Below, piece by piece: positions 30,513 through 41,761 of a stretch of DNA of 64,000 nt. The stretch is taken from the NCBI RefSeq assembly GCF_030384665.1, contig NC_083676.1:1-64000 (forward strand). Reading direction: 5' to 3'. Under the pieces are notes generated by a model that saw nothing but the letters and a program-made list of their open reading frames with translations, was not told where the DNA came from and ran no database searches. The position numbers were made by a program, and so were the translations under genes. This DNA is from Lodderomyces elongisporus (Eukaryota; Ascomycota; Pichiomycetes; Serinales; Debaryomycetaceae). The number at the start of each line of letters is the position of its first letter. The stretch's first letter is position 1.

Positions 30513-33069
30513 CTATTTTCTACTCCAAGCTGTGTTGATGCTATCAAGACACTCGGATACCCAGTGCTTTGAATCTTGAGTCAAAACAAAGTCATGACAA
30601 TTCTCCCAGCGCTTAGCTTTCTCCAGTTTGTCCATAGTCAAAGCTTCGTAGATTGTTTCCGAGAACTTCTTTAAATCCCATGGGTTAATCAATAATGCAC
30701 CTTCGCCATCACATGATAATAACGAAGAAGAGCCAGTAAATTCAGACAAAATCAAAGGAGATTTTTTGTCTTCTGTTGCCGTGATGAATTCATGACACGT
30801 CAAATTCAATCCTTCTCTCATGGAACTGACAATAAACACCTCAGCTTCGCATTGAAGAGCCAAGTATTGGTCAAACTCAATGTCCTTGTTCAATAAAACC
30901 ACTGGCTGGATGATGGTCATGTTATCTGGCATCGAATTGATTCGAGAAATAATTTTCATCACCTCCAGCTCGTAAAGTGGATCCGAACCTCCACCAATAC
31001 ATATTTGAATCAAAACAGTATTCTCAATAAACTCTGGGTTCAGTTTCAAAAACTTCTCGTAAGCCAAAAGTTTTTGTTTTATTCCTCTGAGCTTGTCCAA
31101 CTTATCTCTGCTGATGATAAGGTTTTGCTTACCCCATCTATCACGAATAAGTTGTCTCCATTCACTAACCAGATCACTATGCACAATCTTACTAAGTGAA
31201 GGCGAGTCAATACCAACAGGAATGGTGTTAACCAAGGTAAGTTTGCCATTATGCAAGACGCTGCCTTCGCTAGTCTTTGCTTTCAACAACGAAGTGCATG
31301 TTTGTAAGAAATGACGCACATACTCATTAGTCTGGAATGAGATACAGTTTGCACCCAACATTCCCTCCAACAACTCTGTTCTTTGCGCTAAGCATCTAAA
31401 CACTTCAGACGAAGGAAATGAAACATGCAAAAAGAATCCAATCTTGACATTAGGAAGTCTTTTTCTGATCATTTTGGGAACAAGAAGCAAGTGGTAATCG
31501 TGGACCCAAATCACATTCCCATTATCATCAAAGTTGTCTTCTCCATTAACTTTGATAAATGTATCCACCAACTTATCAGCAATGAGCTTATTCATCAACA
31601 CATAATGACCCCATGAGTGATCTTCAAATGCCTTGGACTTGGGGTCATCTGGTATTTGGTAATGCAAGGTGGGCCACAATATTTGTTTACAAAATGACTT
31701 GTAATGGCCATCAAATGTGAAATCTTCGGGAAACACTGCTTCACAATTGTACTCTGCAGCCATTGAAGCTGTTATATCTTCTTTAACCGAATCAGAAATG
31801 GTATCACTAGGCATGGCAATACATCCAACCCATTTGGTTTGATTGATAATGCCATCTTTAATAGAAATGTCAATAGCCTTGGTCAAAGAACCATTGCCAT
31901 CATCTGATGCAACAATCGACCACTCAGCGGTGTCAAATATATTGTCATCATTCCAAAGATTTTGTTCAATACCTGGATTGGAAAACCCGCCAAATGGTGC
32001 CAAACTTCTATTTTGTGAAACTGAATTCTTATAATTCCGCTCAAAACCTGTTAAACCATCTCCGTTTTCATCATCATCCTCAAATGAAGAAGGTACAATC
32101 TCCATATCATCAAAATGAGCATGGCTGTCTTCGGAGACAAGCGAGTTGGTACTGACATTTCCATGAAAAGTAAAGCCGCCGCTTCTTTGTGAGGATGAAA
32201 GCTTGGCCTGTGATTGTGGAATCAGCGACTTGCTTGATTCTGCAGATTGCAATGATCTTTGGAACGAAGAGTTTGAACGGTAGTTTGGAGGTCTTGCGCT
32301 AGTTGCAGCGGCTCCTGGCAATCCCGCTGAGTGTGCCCCTCCTACAGCTAATGGTGATGATGATGCTGCTGCTGCTGTTGCTGATGATGGCGGTGTTCCT
32401 CCACCGTTCATAAGTGCCAAGCCCGTTGATGAGCGGCTAATCTTCAATGCCGGAGATCCATATGGCTCAGCTGGTTTCTTTGGATCAGTAATTGAGCTCT
32501 CAACTTTCATATTACCTATACGTGGCTTAGGTTGAATGTAATGGCGATCGGGCGCGGGCTTGTGAAGTGCAGCAGGTACAGGTGTGTTTGGATATGACGA
32601 ACTAGTAGGGTTACGCAGGAGTCCACCAGGGCGCTTGGTGTAGAAGAAACCTTCTGGGGTCTCAGAACGAGCCGATGTAGAACTCCTATCGACGGCAACA
32701 TGATTCTGTGTGGAAGGTGCCAAAATAGAATTGGTTTGTTGCTGAGGAAGTGTTGGAATAATGGATCTTGACTCGCGACTCAATGGCAAGGCTGAACTTG
32801 AGCCAAGCGAACTGGAAAGTGACGGTCTGGCTTCCTCAGTTTTGAAACTCGGTACAGTTGAGATTCGCAAACTCTCCAATTTGGAGCTATTCTCACTTTG
32901 GAGAATTTCGTATTGATCTTGATCAATTTGAAAGTGCACAGTGTACGGCAAGAATCTATAAAAAAAAAAAGAGAAGAAAGAATGTTAGTATTGTAAAATT
33001 AATTTTGTTAAAGCAGGTCCATTTTTGTTTTCTATGTCAAACATACAATGATCCAATGATGATTGTCAT
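30513..33069 (-). CDS. TPS3: Trehalose-phosphate synthase regulatory subunit Tps3/Tsl1, spliced
   Basis: Two exons, 33047-33069 and 30513-32955, give 821 aa. The first exon supplies MTIIIGSL and splicing yields MTIIIGSLFLPYTVHF, the family N-terminus. A long Ser/Pro-rich regulatory region (to about 290) precedes a glucosyltransferase-20 domain with WVHDYHLLLVPKM, a FFLHVSFPSSEVFR block and LVSSMREGLNLT-like sequence. The active-site DRLD...K of catalytic Tps1 is replaced by DKLDKLRG, so the subunit should be catalytically inert and scaffold or regulate the Tps1-Tps2 complex. The protein stops right after this domain; the C-terminal phosphatase-like domain found in S. cerevisiae Tps3 and Tsl1 is absent, and only 185 bp separates the stop from CTK3. 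TPS3 versus TSL1 cannot be decided by sequence alone. Confidence 0.9.
32956..33046 (-). other. TPS3: TPS3 intron (91 nt)
   Basis: The donor is GTATGT at 33046-33041 and the branch site is a perfect TACTAAC (plus-strand GTTAGTA at 32984-32990). The acceptor TATAG ends at 32956 after a T-rich tract. It splits the Leu codon 8 (TT|A). Removing it joins an ATG exon of 23 nt to a frame that otherwise has no ATG start. Confidence 0.93.
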
Positions 33070-33813
33070 GGTAAACTCAATGTTCTATTGGAAAGTATGC
33101 TTTTTTTTCTAGGCAATTGGTATTGGAAGAAAAGAATATCAAGAAAAAGACATTTCTGGGAAGTATTAATATTTATATATATATATATTGGTTTTTGGGT
33201 TTCCCCTGTCCAAGAGAAAGTAGCAAGAATAAAGCTTTTGGGTCCTTCCGATTTTGTGTCTGTCTCAGCCCCCACCCTTCAATTTCGAAAAAAAAAAATA
33301 AAAGAAAAAAAAAGAAGTCGAAAAAGGAAACAGGAAAAAAGAAAAATAGATTTAAGAGAGCAGAGCAAGCAATGCAAGCAATGCAAACCATGCAAATAAA
33401 GAAAGCGAGTCCAACATCAACGTAGAGAGAAAAGTACTGTAATCACGGCTGTATAAAGAAGAACAGAGATCAACGCATAAATTTGGGCTCCAAAATAGTC
33501 ATTTATTTTCATTATCAATTAAAGGAACTCAATATATATCCAGCTTAATGTTATCACCCCTAATTATAAATTAGCAGTTCACTCTATTTTTTTCTTTTTG
33601 ACCCCCCCTCCTCCAACCCTGGATAGCTGCTATTCACTTGATTTGTTAAGTCTTTCTCCTTAATCTTGAAAAAAAAATAAAAAAATAAAAAAGTCAAAAA
33701 ATCAAAAAATCAAAAAACGAAAAACAAAAATTAAAAAAAAAACAATACAATAAATTGGAAGGTGAAACTTGGAACACGTGCACCGTAAGATCGGCATATT
33801 ATACAAATCCCAA
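33070..33813. promoter_or_regulatory. TPS3 upstream region / TAF8 3' flank
   Basis: 744 bp. On the minus strand, AGGGG (STRE core) occurs at 33203-33207, 33557-33561 and 33605-33609; with such a short motif this is only suggestive of stress control. A (TA)n tract lies at 33174-33188, AATGCAAGC-type short repeats at 33366-33392, and a CACGTG at 33775-33780. Confidence 0.35.
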
Positions 33814-35157
33814 TTATGCAACTAAATCTTGCTGAGATGGCGATGCTTCTTCCATAGGATGATCAAAGAGAGCGCTATCATCATCGCTATCACTATCACT
33901 ATCGAATGCATCATGGTTTCTTCTAGTACTGAAATCAAACTTAATCTCATTTTGCTCTCGTGCCTCTCGCTCCTGTTTCTCTTTCAACTCAAGCAATTTC
34001 TTGGATTCTTCTTCTCGCATTCTTTCATCGAATCTTAATGAAGCAACGACTTTTTTGAAAGAAGTTTCAAGTTCATGTTTAAATAACAAGTTTGTTTCCC
34101 TTGTCGGTTTCTCAATAGCGTATGGCCCATAATATCTTTCAGCTTTGATAAAGATGTTTTGCTCGCGAAGTTGTCTCTTTTCTTCGAGTTTCTTTTGTCG
34201 TTTTTCCAGAATTGATTTCCGCAATTGTGCATATTTAATGAAATCGAACTTGAAATCAGAGTGCTCCACATCAATCTCATTTTCATTTTGATGTTCATTT
34301 TGATGTTCATTATGATGTTCATTATGGTGCTCACCATTGACTGAGGTTGAACTCAACTCTATGTCTCCGCCTGTTTCTTGCTTCAGTAAAGTTTCTTCTC
34401 TTTGCTTTTTACCATCATCTACATCCTTCTTAGCCACTGTTGTAGCTTGCTGATCCATAAGTTTCTGAATCTCTTGTTCAAAATTACGTTTCGACATTTG
34501 CTCTACTTCATCGTTTTCGATAAGTTTGTATAACGACTTTTCCGTTAGTCGTGATTCTTCAACTAACCTTATTCGGAGCTCCTTCATATCACTCAAAGGC
34601 TTTGTATAAGTCGCTGATGATTGATAAGTATAGTCTGGTGGGAAATCTGGCAAAAACGAAGGTATGTAGCTAGGCTTTTTTGTCATATTTGGCACCAACT
34701 TGGAAATAGCATACTGCTCATTTTGGAAAAACGGTAGAGACAGTGGCTCGATATCGTCGTTCTCTCCATTCATGCTTTCCTCATGCATGTGTTTGTTCGC
34801 CTCCTTCTGGCTCCTATTGCTTTTAGTGTTATCCCTCGCCTTATTGATACTTTTCGAAGCCACCAATTCATCAAATAAATCCGTTGGATTAATTCGATTA
34901 AATTCAAGCAACATCTTCAAATCTGATAGAGCTGGTTTCCGACGTCGCTGAATTGTAGCATGGTCAAGAAGTTGCACTAATAGCTCATCGATGTAGAGAC
35001 TGGCCAAGTCGAGAATCTGTTCAAAAAAGCCTTGACTAACATGAAGTTCTTTATTCTTTAGGATGACAGCAATGGCTTCTGTAAACAAAACATTTGCCTG
35101 CAACGACTGTTGTGACTGTAAAGTTTGTGAAAATGTCAGTTCTTGCACGTTGCTCAT
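33814..35157 (-). CDS. TAF8: TFIID subunit Taf8
   Basis: 447-aa TBP-associated factor. An N-terminal histone fold of the bromodomain-associated type covers about 20-95 (EQILDLASLYIDELLVQLLDHA-like helix, then RRRKPALSDLKMLL), pairing with Taf10 in TFIID. The TAF8 C-terminal signature is at about 170-190: KPSYIPSFLPDFPPDYTYQS, followed by ATYTKP. Downstream are charged coiled segments, a short repeated NEHHNEHQNEHQ stretch and an acidic Ser/Asp tail. Start at the first ATG. Length is similar to S. cerevisiae Taf8 (510 aa). Confidence 0.9.
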   Translation of the reverse strand: MSNVQELTFSQTLQSQQSLQANVLFTEAIAVILKNKELHVSQGFFEQILDLASLYIDELLVQLLDHATIQRRRKPALSDLKMLLEFNRINPTDLFDELVASKSINKARDNTKSNRSQKEANKHMHEESMNGENDDIEPLSLPFFQNEQYAISKLVPNMTKKPSYIPSFLPDFPPDYTYQSSATYTKPLSDMKELRIRLVEESRLTEKSLYKLIENDEVEQMSKRNFEQEIQKLMDQQATTVAKKDVDDGKKQREETLLKQETGGDIELSSTSVNGEHHNEHHNEHQNEHQNENEIDVEHSDFKFDFIKYAQLRKSILEKRQKKLEEKRQLREQNIFIKAERYYGPYAIEKPTRETNLLFKHELETSFKKVVASLRFDERMREEESKKLLELKEKQEREAREQNEIKFDFSTRRNHDAFDSDSDSDDDSALFDHPMEEASPSQQDLVA

Positions 35158-35572
35158 ATTCTATTGGAAGCTTCACCAAATCGAATAGCCTATTGGTAAG
35201 TTTGGTGAATGTGAAATTCAATGTCTAATGCAGTAGTGACTTTTTTTTTTGCTTTGATAGATATTTGTTTTGTTTCTCTCACTCACCCACTCACTCACCC
35301 ACTCACTCACCCACTCACTCACCCACTCACTCATCCACCACACGCCGCACATTCAAAATGAACAACCAAAAACCCAATACCCAAAGCCAAAACCATACCC
35401 GATAGAATACCCTTAAATTTTACAACAAAGTTCTTATATACTCTTCAAATAGAGGAAAGAAAACAGAAGAAGAAGAAGTAAAGTATCGGAATAAAAATTA
35501 AAATGAAAAAAAAATAAAGCTATTCTATTCTTATCAAATATCAAACCAGGGAAAAGACCAAGGTCTACTACA
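35158..35572. promoter_or_regulatory. TAF8 upstream region / DSK2 3' flank
   Basis: 415 bp, with a 12-bp minisatellite at 35278-35337 and A-rich sequence at 35440-35520. No other site is supported. Confidence 0.4.
35278..35337. repeat. 12-bp minisatellite (CTCACTCACCCA) x5
   Basis: Five exact-length units; the fifth has one substitution (CATCCA). It lies 120-180 bp upstream of the TAF8 ATG. Confidence 0.95.
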
Positions 35573-36721
35573 CTACGTGTGACTCAATAAATACTCTATA
35601 GCACCCTGCACGCTTCCACCTGTCCTCCTCAAAGCCTCGACATTTCTATCAAAATCAAAGAATCCCATATCATTCAATTGACGCAACTGACTCTCATACC
35701 TCTCTTCTGGTGGCCTGTTATCTTGAGGAGGAGCTGCTGCTGCACCTGCGCCTGCACCTGCGCCTGCACCACCTCCAAAGAATGACATTGGGTCAATTGG
35801 AGGCACTCCATTAGGGAAAAGGCTTGCAAATGGGTTAGCTGCTGGGTTAGCAGAGTTTGTACCTGCAGTTCCAGTAGTTGTGGCCAGAGAATTCGTATTG
35901 CCATTCCCATTATCATCACCTGAAGCATTGGCACCTTCAGTAGTAGGGTTGGCGCCTGGAGCTGGGAATGATGGTGCCGCATTTGCTCCTCCAAAAATAT
36001 TGCCTCCGCCGAGTCCTGCTCCACCTTGTTGTCCCATTTGCATCGCCGTTCTCATCATCTCTGGGTTCGTTAACATTTGTCTGAAAAAGGGACTCTGCAA
36101 CATCTCTCTGGCTTGGGGACCCAAGGCTCTCAATTGAGGACTTTGCTGAATCATAAAGTCAAGCATTTGTGGATTGGACAACATTGCATTCATCTGCTCT
36201 TGAAACAAGGGATTCGACATCATTTCATTCATTTGCTCAGGATTTGGCAAGTTCGAGTTCATACCACCGTCTGGACCAAACATTGACGCTGATGGCAATT
36301 GTGTGTATCCAGCATATCGAGCACCAGTAAGGTCCGACAATGGATTAAATGCTCCTTGTCCAGCAGCAATGTTTGAAGGAACCGATGCCGAAGCTGCATT
36401 TGTTGAAGATTGTTGCTGCTGTTGTGGAGCAGATGCTGCGGCTGCGGCTGCTGCTGCTGTAGATGCAGTTGAGGATGATGACGACGATGCAGTGGAGCTG
36501 CGCACCAAGTGAACTGTGTGCGAGTTTTGTACCTTGTATGACTCTACTGTTTGGTCATCCTTCAAGACTTTTCCGGAGTATATAAGCCTTTGACTAGCTG
36601 CTGGAGTCGATGACTTTGTTGCTATCAACTCCTTCAATTCCAAAACAGTAATTTTGGGATCAAAAGTAACTTCGAATTTCTGGTCACCAGAAGATTTGAT
36701 AGTAATTGTGATATCAGACAT
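35573..36721 (-). CDS. DSK2: Ubiquilin, proteasome shuttle Dsk2
   Basis: 382-aa UBL-UBA shuttle that brings ubiquitylated clients to the proteasome. The UBL domain covers about 3-76 (DITITIKSSGD ... RLIYSGKVLKDDQTVESYK ... HTVHLV). An Ala/Gln/Ser linker and the STI1-type Met/Pro-rich helices (NPLFQEQMNAMLSNPQMLDF; LGPQAREMLQSPFFRQMLTN) follow. The C-terminal UBA (about 340-381) reads RYESQLRQLNDMGFFD, with the MGF loop, then ALRRTGGSVQGAIEYLL. Gly/Ala/Asn low-complexity linkers are long. Length matches yeast Dsk2 (373 aa). Start at the first ATG. Confidence 0.96.
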   Translation of the reverse strand: MSDITITIKSSGDQKFEVTFDPKITVLELKELIATKSSTPAASQRLIYSGKVLKDDQTVESYKVQNSHTVHLVRSSTASSSSSSTASTAAAAAAAASAPQQQQQSSTNAASASVPSNIAAGQGAFNPLSDLTGARYAGYTQLPSASMFGPDGGMNSNLPNPEQMNEMMSNPLFQEQMNAMLSNPQMLDFMIQQSPQLRALGPQAREMLQSPFFRQMLTNPEMMRTAMQMGQQGGAGLGGGNIFGGANAAPSFPAPGANPTTEGANASGDDNGNGNTNSLATTTGTAGTNSANPAANPFASLFPNGVPPIDPMSFFGGGAGAGAGAGAAAAPPQDNRPPEERYESQLRQLNDMGFFDFDRNVEALRRTGGSVQGAIEYLLSHT

Positions 36722-37248
36722 TGTGTACGATGATAGTGATACTAGTTATAAAGTTTGTTTTATGCTGTGGTCACAGTAGGTGTAGTTTTTTGTTGTTAGG
36801 TTGATTATTGCGAACAATAAATATAAATCGATTGAGAATATGATTGCCACTGTTTTCAAAAGATTTTGTTGGAAATAAATTAAAAACCTCGCAGCTCGTG
36901 CTTAACGCAAACCAACACGCACATTGTAGAGTCCAAAAAAAAAAAAAAAAAAAAAAAATAAAAAATCAGAGTAAAAGTTAGAAAGTTATTAGAAAAGAAA
37001 TCAAGAGAGCAAGAGTAACTGACCACACCAGATTTAAACATATATATATATATATATATATATATGCATATATCATTGACAAATGACAGTGTATTAATAA
37101 AATGAATGAATTAAACGTGCTAAAATTAATCTAATGAACTAAATATATTCAATGGAGTAGACTAAACTGTCATAACTTTTTATTTTGGATTATTATTTTA
37201 TTTCTTCCTCCAATGTGCCGGTACATTACACAATTACACAGGACACAA
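36722..37248. promoter_or_regulatory. DSK2 upstream region / ASH1 3' flank
   Basis: 527 bp, containing an A24 homopolymer at 36935-36958 and a (TA)n tract at about 37039-37065. No Rpn4-type PACE element (GGTGGCAAA) was found near DSK2. Confidence 0.4.
36935..36958. repeat. Poly-A run (24)
   Basis: Longest A homopolymer in the window, about 215 bp upstream of the DSK2 ATG. Confidence 0.95.
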
Positions 37249-39219
37249 TCATTTCACCTCGACTCTCCATCCACAATCCAAACAACTGTACCCACTCAGT
37301 CCGTCCTCAAATGAGACTTGACCTTTGCTCTGCATGAGCGACCATTCTCCCTTAGCTGGAATTTTCCTGCACTTATCATTAAGGCATCTAGCAGCTGTCT
37401 TTTTATACCTCAACCCACATGAGTTACATAGTTGACCCTCCTTTATGGACCATGAAGGTCTCCAACATGGCGATTGATCCAGGCCGCATGAGATGCATGC
37501 ACGAGTCGCCAGATGGTAGGACCTTGGAGGAGATTTTAATAATGTCTCGGATCGCGATTTGGATTTAATGGAAGGAGAAGATATAGGGATGAATTTATGG
37601 GTGGAGATGGGAACTGTTTGCAGCAGTGGTGGTGAAGGCAAATGGTTATGGTTATGGTTATGGTTATGGTTATGGTTATGACTTTGGTGATGATGTGATG
37701 GTTGGAGAGGTGATGAATGCGATTGGTCAATTTTCTCGCTGCTGAATGTATACATTCGTGGTGGTCCTTGCTCGCTAAGCAATCCCGGAAGCGACTGATG
37801 TAAACTTGGTAATGCTGATGATGATGTGGTTTTGGATGCGGAGGTTAATGCAGTGGTCTGTTTGGTTGGTGTTAAACACGACAGGAGATTTGGAACTTGA
37901 GAGGTTGATGGACCACTCAATAATGGTACGCTTGAAGCTGTTGTATTCTGTTGGTATTTGAACTCTAACGGTTGAAGAATTTCTCGATCCTGGAAAATGC
38001 TTGCTTGTGAACGTATTGGGGTGCGAGGAGTGTTTTCTTTTTGATATGCATCAGATGTGGAATGGGCCACACTTATTGAATGTGCTGGATGTTGAGCGTG
38101 TGCCATTTTTAATGGTGATGCTTTGGTTGCACTTTGGTTTCTTTGTTGTTGTTTTTGTGGAGGTGGTGGATTTGAAGATGCAATTGGAATTGGATTTGAA
38201 TTAAAATTTGAATTAAAATTTGAATTTGTTTTTGGATTTGTGTTGGAGTATGGATGTGGATGGGATAAATTCACAAGAGATTGAGCTAGCTCTAAATACT
38301 CAGGATACTTTTGGACATCGGTCATGTATGTTTGGTTCAAGTACGTGTAGTTGGACTCGTATGGAAAGTTGATTTTCTTTTTATTCACCGAAAAATCTGA
38401 TGTGGTATGATGAAGCAGTGGTTTTACACCTTGAGGGGAAGTTGAGTGCTGGATTTTGCTACTGATTTTGGAATCAAATTCAGGTTTCGAACTTTTGCTG
38501 CTCTTGTTGAGATAATTGTACTGGTTTAAATGGAAATGTTTGGACTCCTTTGTGATTTTGTCCAAGAGTTCGTATCTCCAGTTTTCATCGTTTGGCTTAT
38601 AAGTGTCAAAGTAGTCCAAGGAAACGGTGGGGATTATTGGGTCTGATCTGTATTTTTGACTTGATGTTATTGATGAAATGGGTCTGTTTAAAGCATCTGA
38701 CAAACTGGGCAATTTAACATTATTCAATGGACTTTGGACACTATTGAGAACAGGCTTTTGTAAATCAGTTGGTGATCCCATTGGTGATCCTGACACGGAA
38801 CCTGGGGCAGACCCTGCAGCAATAGTTGACGCACTAGCTGGTTCACTAGCTGGTCCACTAGTTTGTACAGGTACAGAAACAGAAACATCTGGTGAAGAAA
38901 GCTGGACAAACTTCTTTGATGGAGACAATGAACGCGATCTGAGTATTGGTTTCATTGGATTTGCCGCGCTAGACACGATTTTATATGATAATGCTTGATC
39001 CTTTGGACTTGCTTGTTGGTTAGATTGCTGGTTAATTATTTCCTTATCAAATGGTGAAGGTGGAGCTGTTCTTGATCTTTTCTTTGCAACTTCTGAGTCA
39101 TCGCTGAGAGAGCGTTTGGTTGGTCTGCTCAACGATGCAACATTGGGAAGTTCGAAACTGCGCGATCTCATGTGGATATTCAGATTAAGCTCGGGCATCA
39201 ATTGCAGGACTACGCTCAT
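37249..39219 (-). CDS. ASH1: GATA-type zinc-finger repressor Ash1
   Basis: 656-aa transcription factor. The only folded part is the C-terminal GATA-like finger (about 574-600): [16 protein letters not shown] ... [21 protein letters not shown], then RKIPAKGEW. This C-X2-C-X19-C-X2-C finger with SPCWRPSW and LRYKKT is diagnostic of Ash1, the asymmetrically inherited repressor (of HO in S. cerevisiae; of filamentation-related genes in C. albicans). A further Cys pair (YSCLDCGW) sits at the very C-terminus. The rest is Ser/Pro/Asn/Gln-rich and disordered, with a (HN)n run. Start at the first ATG. Its 2.36-kb upstream region is long, as for other cell-fate regulators. Confidence 0.88.
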   Translation of the reverse strand: MSVVLQLMPELNLNIHMRSRSFELPNVASLSRPTKRSLSDDSEVAKKRSRTAPPSPFDKEIINQQSNQQASPKDQALSYKIVSSAANPMKPILRSRSLSPSKKFVQLSSPDVSVSVPVQTSGPASEPASASTIAAGSAPGSVSGSPMGSPTDLQKPVLNSVQSPLNNVKLPSLSDALNRPISSITSSQKYRSDPIIPTVSLDYFDTYKPNDENWRYELLDKITKESKHFHLNQYNYLNKSSKSSKPEFDSKISSKIQHSTSPQGVKPLLHHTTSDFSVNKKKINFPYESNYTYLNQTYMTDVQKYPEYLELAQSLVNLSHPHPYSNTNPKTNSNFNSNFNSNPIPIASSNPPPPQKQQQRNQSATKASPLKMAHAQHPAHSISVAHSTSDAYQKENTPRTPIRSQASIFQDREILQPLEFKYQQNTTASSVPLLSGPSTSQVPNLLSCLTPTKQTTALTSASKTTSSSALPSLHQSLPGLLSEQGPPRMYTFSSEKIDQSHSSPLQPSHHHQSHNHNHNHNHNHNHLPSPPLLQTVPISTHKFIPISSPSIKSKSRSETLLKSPPRSYHLATRACISCGLDQSPCWRPSWSIKEGQLCNSCGLRYKKTAARCLNDKCRKIPAKGEWSLMQSKGQVSFEDGLSGYSCLDCGWRVEVK

Positions 39220-41575
39220 CTGTATGTGGTTTGCTTGTAATGGGGTAAAATTTATTTATGAAATAAAAAAAAATAGTACTTGTTGCTTATTTCTGATAAT
39301 ACCAATAAGTACTGTTTGAAATAAATTGTGGAAAAAGACGGGGGGAAAAAAAAAAAAATCCAAAAAAAAAAAAAAATATTAAATGTATCAAAACGATATC
39401 AGACAAAAAGATATCAGACAAATGTATGGGGTAAATGGAGGCGATGGACAGGAAAACGAGTGTGAATTGATGCTGACTATGTAATTATGATCAGTAATGC
39501 AATATAGTAAACGAGTGTAATGATTTGATCTTTTTGAGTATTGATCAAAGTTAAGCAATTGAGTTTGATGTTGTTAATTCTTTATTGTTGATGTTTTTCT
39601 ATCCTTAACGTTTTTGGAATTGAGCAAAAAAAAAAAAAAAATGGTCGGTATATATCTTCCTAAAAAAATAAGGGTATGAAAGGAACCAAAAGATTAGAAG
39701 ATCAAAGTAAGAAAAAAAAGGGGGGCATGCTTAACACTTTATACTGAGTTCGAACTCTCCCACATATTCCCAATTCGGGTTTTTGCACTCACTCAACGCA
39801 TTCTTTTTCTTTCTAAGATCAAGTATGATCTGGATGATTTTGCGAAACAAACTAAAAAAAAAAAGAAAGAATTCCTTATTGTTTGATAAGTATGAAATGT
39901 TGATCTGAATACATGTTTTTTTGAATGCAAAAAAGGGAACAAGCGGCAAGCCATTTTTTCCTTGATTTTGGTGCGTTGAACAATGTTGCACAAAATCATA
40001 TAGATATCTCGCACACAAGCCTATACATATACTCTTTCCTCCCTAATTACTATTCCTGTTCCTATTTCTATCCCTCTGGCTCTTCAATACTCTATTTTTC
40101 TCCCCCGCCCCTTGTTTATGTAGCATATTTCTGTTTTTTTGCTTACTGTAAATACATTTAGTTACTATCCTAAAGATTATTTTAGTTTGATTTCGTATAG
40201 TGAGGAGGTACAGAAGAGGTTACATAGGACATGTAAAAAACATAGAACACAATGAAACTGTGTGGGTGATTATTTAAACCTTTGTGTCACAAGCTAATCT
40301 ACAAACGTCTTTTCTTTTTCTTTTTCTTTTTTCTTTTTCCTTTTACAAAAATATACAATCTTTCATTCCCGTAATTTTTTTAAAAAATAGTAAGAGAAGA
40401 ACGTCAAACGCGTATGTAAGTGTCTGTGAGTGTCTTTTGGTGCCTGTAGGTATCTGTGAGTAGCTCCACATTCTTTGGCAGCAATAGAAAGATCAGTTCT
40501 AAACAAAAAAAAAAAAAAAAGCAAAGGCTCGTAGTACTCCAATTTAATTAACTTGCCAGACTACAACAAAGAGCAAATCGTTCAACACAAACTATTGATC
40601 TAACAAGTTACACACAACTCTAACCAAACTGTATGTCAAATCATGCCTTGATCTAAGGAGATGAAATGAAATACAAAAATTTTGGAAAGCAAGAAAATAA
40701 TTTTTAAAATTAAAATAGATAAAAAAAAAATTACAACGTGTGTTTCTATATAAAAAATAAAGATAATTGAAATAAATGCAAGTAATCATATTTCCTAAAA
40801 TAGATATTTTAATTCTATTTTGGGAATACCAGTTATAACCAGCAATTTTGTTACACAAAATCAGAAAGTAAGAGAATAGAAGAAATAATTTTTTCCTTTT
40901 AAAAAAAACGAGAAAAAGATGAAAAGATAAAAAGATAAAATTATAGAGTAAGAATGGTAGAACGATATTGCAAGCACTTTTCCACATCCACGTATGTAAA
41001 TATATCATTTTCTTTTTTTATTCTGATTTTGTATTTCAATCACAAGATCAAGCCATCTCTAATCCAATGCTGGTATCTGATCAATTGAAAGCTTAATTCT
41101 ACAATTCCCTTTTCAGTAAGGGATCTGGCCAATTACTCTTTTTTAGGTATCGAAATCCAGCAAACCACAAAATCGTAACTTTATTTGCCTGATTTTGGAC
41201 CAAATTAAACAATACGAAATAGATTTTAGAGGTTGAGAAAACGAGAAGAGGAAAGAGAAAGAGAATGAGAGACCCAGACCCAGACCCTGATACTAATATT
41301 CTTACAAGGCTACACAATTAATTTTCAAAAAGGTACCGATCAGGTACAAAAGAAGTACACATATTGCAATAGCCATAACTAGCATCTTGATTTACTCTTT
41401 ACCCATTTTGTATCTCTACCTTATATCAATGTGTTTACAAATTCTCAATAAAATTGAAAACCAAAAAAATAAACAAAAAAGAACAAAAAAAATAGACAAA
41501 AAAAAATCAACATTCATTCACAGTTATATATATATATATATAGGTGTACTACCCAAAGTAGAGCTTTCTCTGCAT
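39220..41575. promoter_or_regulatory. Long ASH1 upstream region, no gene found
   Basis: 2.36 kb with only short, unsupported frames. Notable are A-runs at 39342-39375 and 39625-39641, a 12-bp palindrome GAGTTCGAACTC at 39746-39757, a TTTTTCTTTT-type repeat at 40308-40340, GTGTCTGTGAGTG-type near-repeats at 40410-40460, and (TA)n at 41525-41543. Most is likely ASH1 regulatory sequence. Confidence 0.4.
39746..39757. other. 12-bp perfect palindrome in ASH1 upstream region
   Basis: GAGTTCGAACTC is fully self-complementary. Its core resembles a tRNA B-box, but no A-box or tRNA fold exists on either side. It could be a dimeric factor site or chance. Confidence 0.3.
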
Positions 41576-41761
41576 CTACTTTCCTTCGTTGTGCTTCTCT
41601 TCTGCTTTATTTGCAGCTTCACCACCCCCAATACCTCCCAAAACACCTCCAACAATATGACCAACATTACCAGTATGTGTCTTATCTGCGACCTTGTTTC
41701 CGGCTATTGAACCGACAATAGATGAAGCAATACCTGCTGCTTGTTCTCCTTTACCTGACAT
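41576..41761 (-). CDS. 61-aa glycine-zipper small protein
   Basis: A short ATG frame with strongly non-random composition. After MSGKGEQ come small-residue, GxxxG-rich stretches: AAGIASSIVGSIAGNK (about 8-23) and HIVGGVLGGIGGGEAANKAE (about 35-54), separated by a polar VADKTHTGNVG hinge. The end is Lys/Glu-rich. This is the pattern of glycine-zipper proteins, which form tightly packed helix pairs in or on membranes. No signal peptide. I do not recognise an ortholog with known function. A TATA-like TTTATAAAG lies about 95 bp upstream (near 41858-41866). The gene is divergent from MTR2. Confidence 0.7.
   Translation of the reverse strand: MSGKGEQAAGIASSIVGSIAGNKVADKTHTGNVGHIVGGVLGGIGGGEAANKAEEKHNEGK

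Noticed and set aside
39731..40018. 95-codon minus-strand ORF upstream of ASH1
   Set aside because: Overlapped by another open frame in a low-complexity region and without known motifs; no evidence of coding bias.
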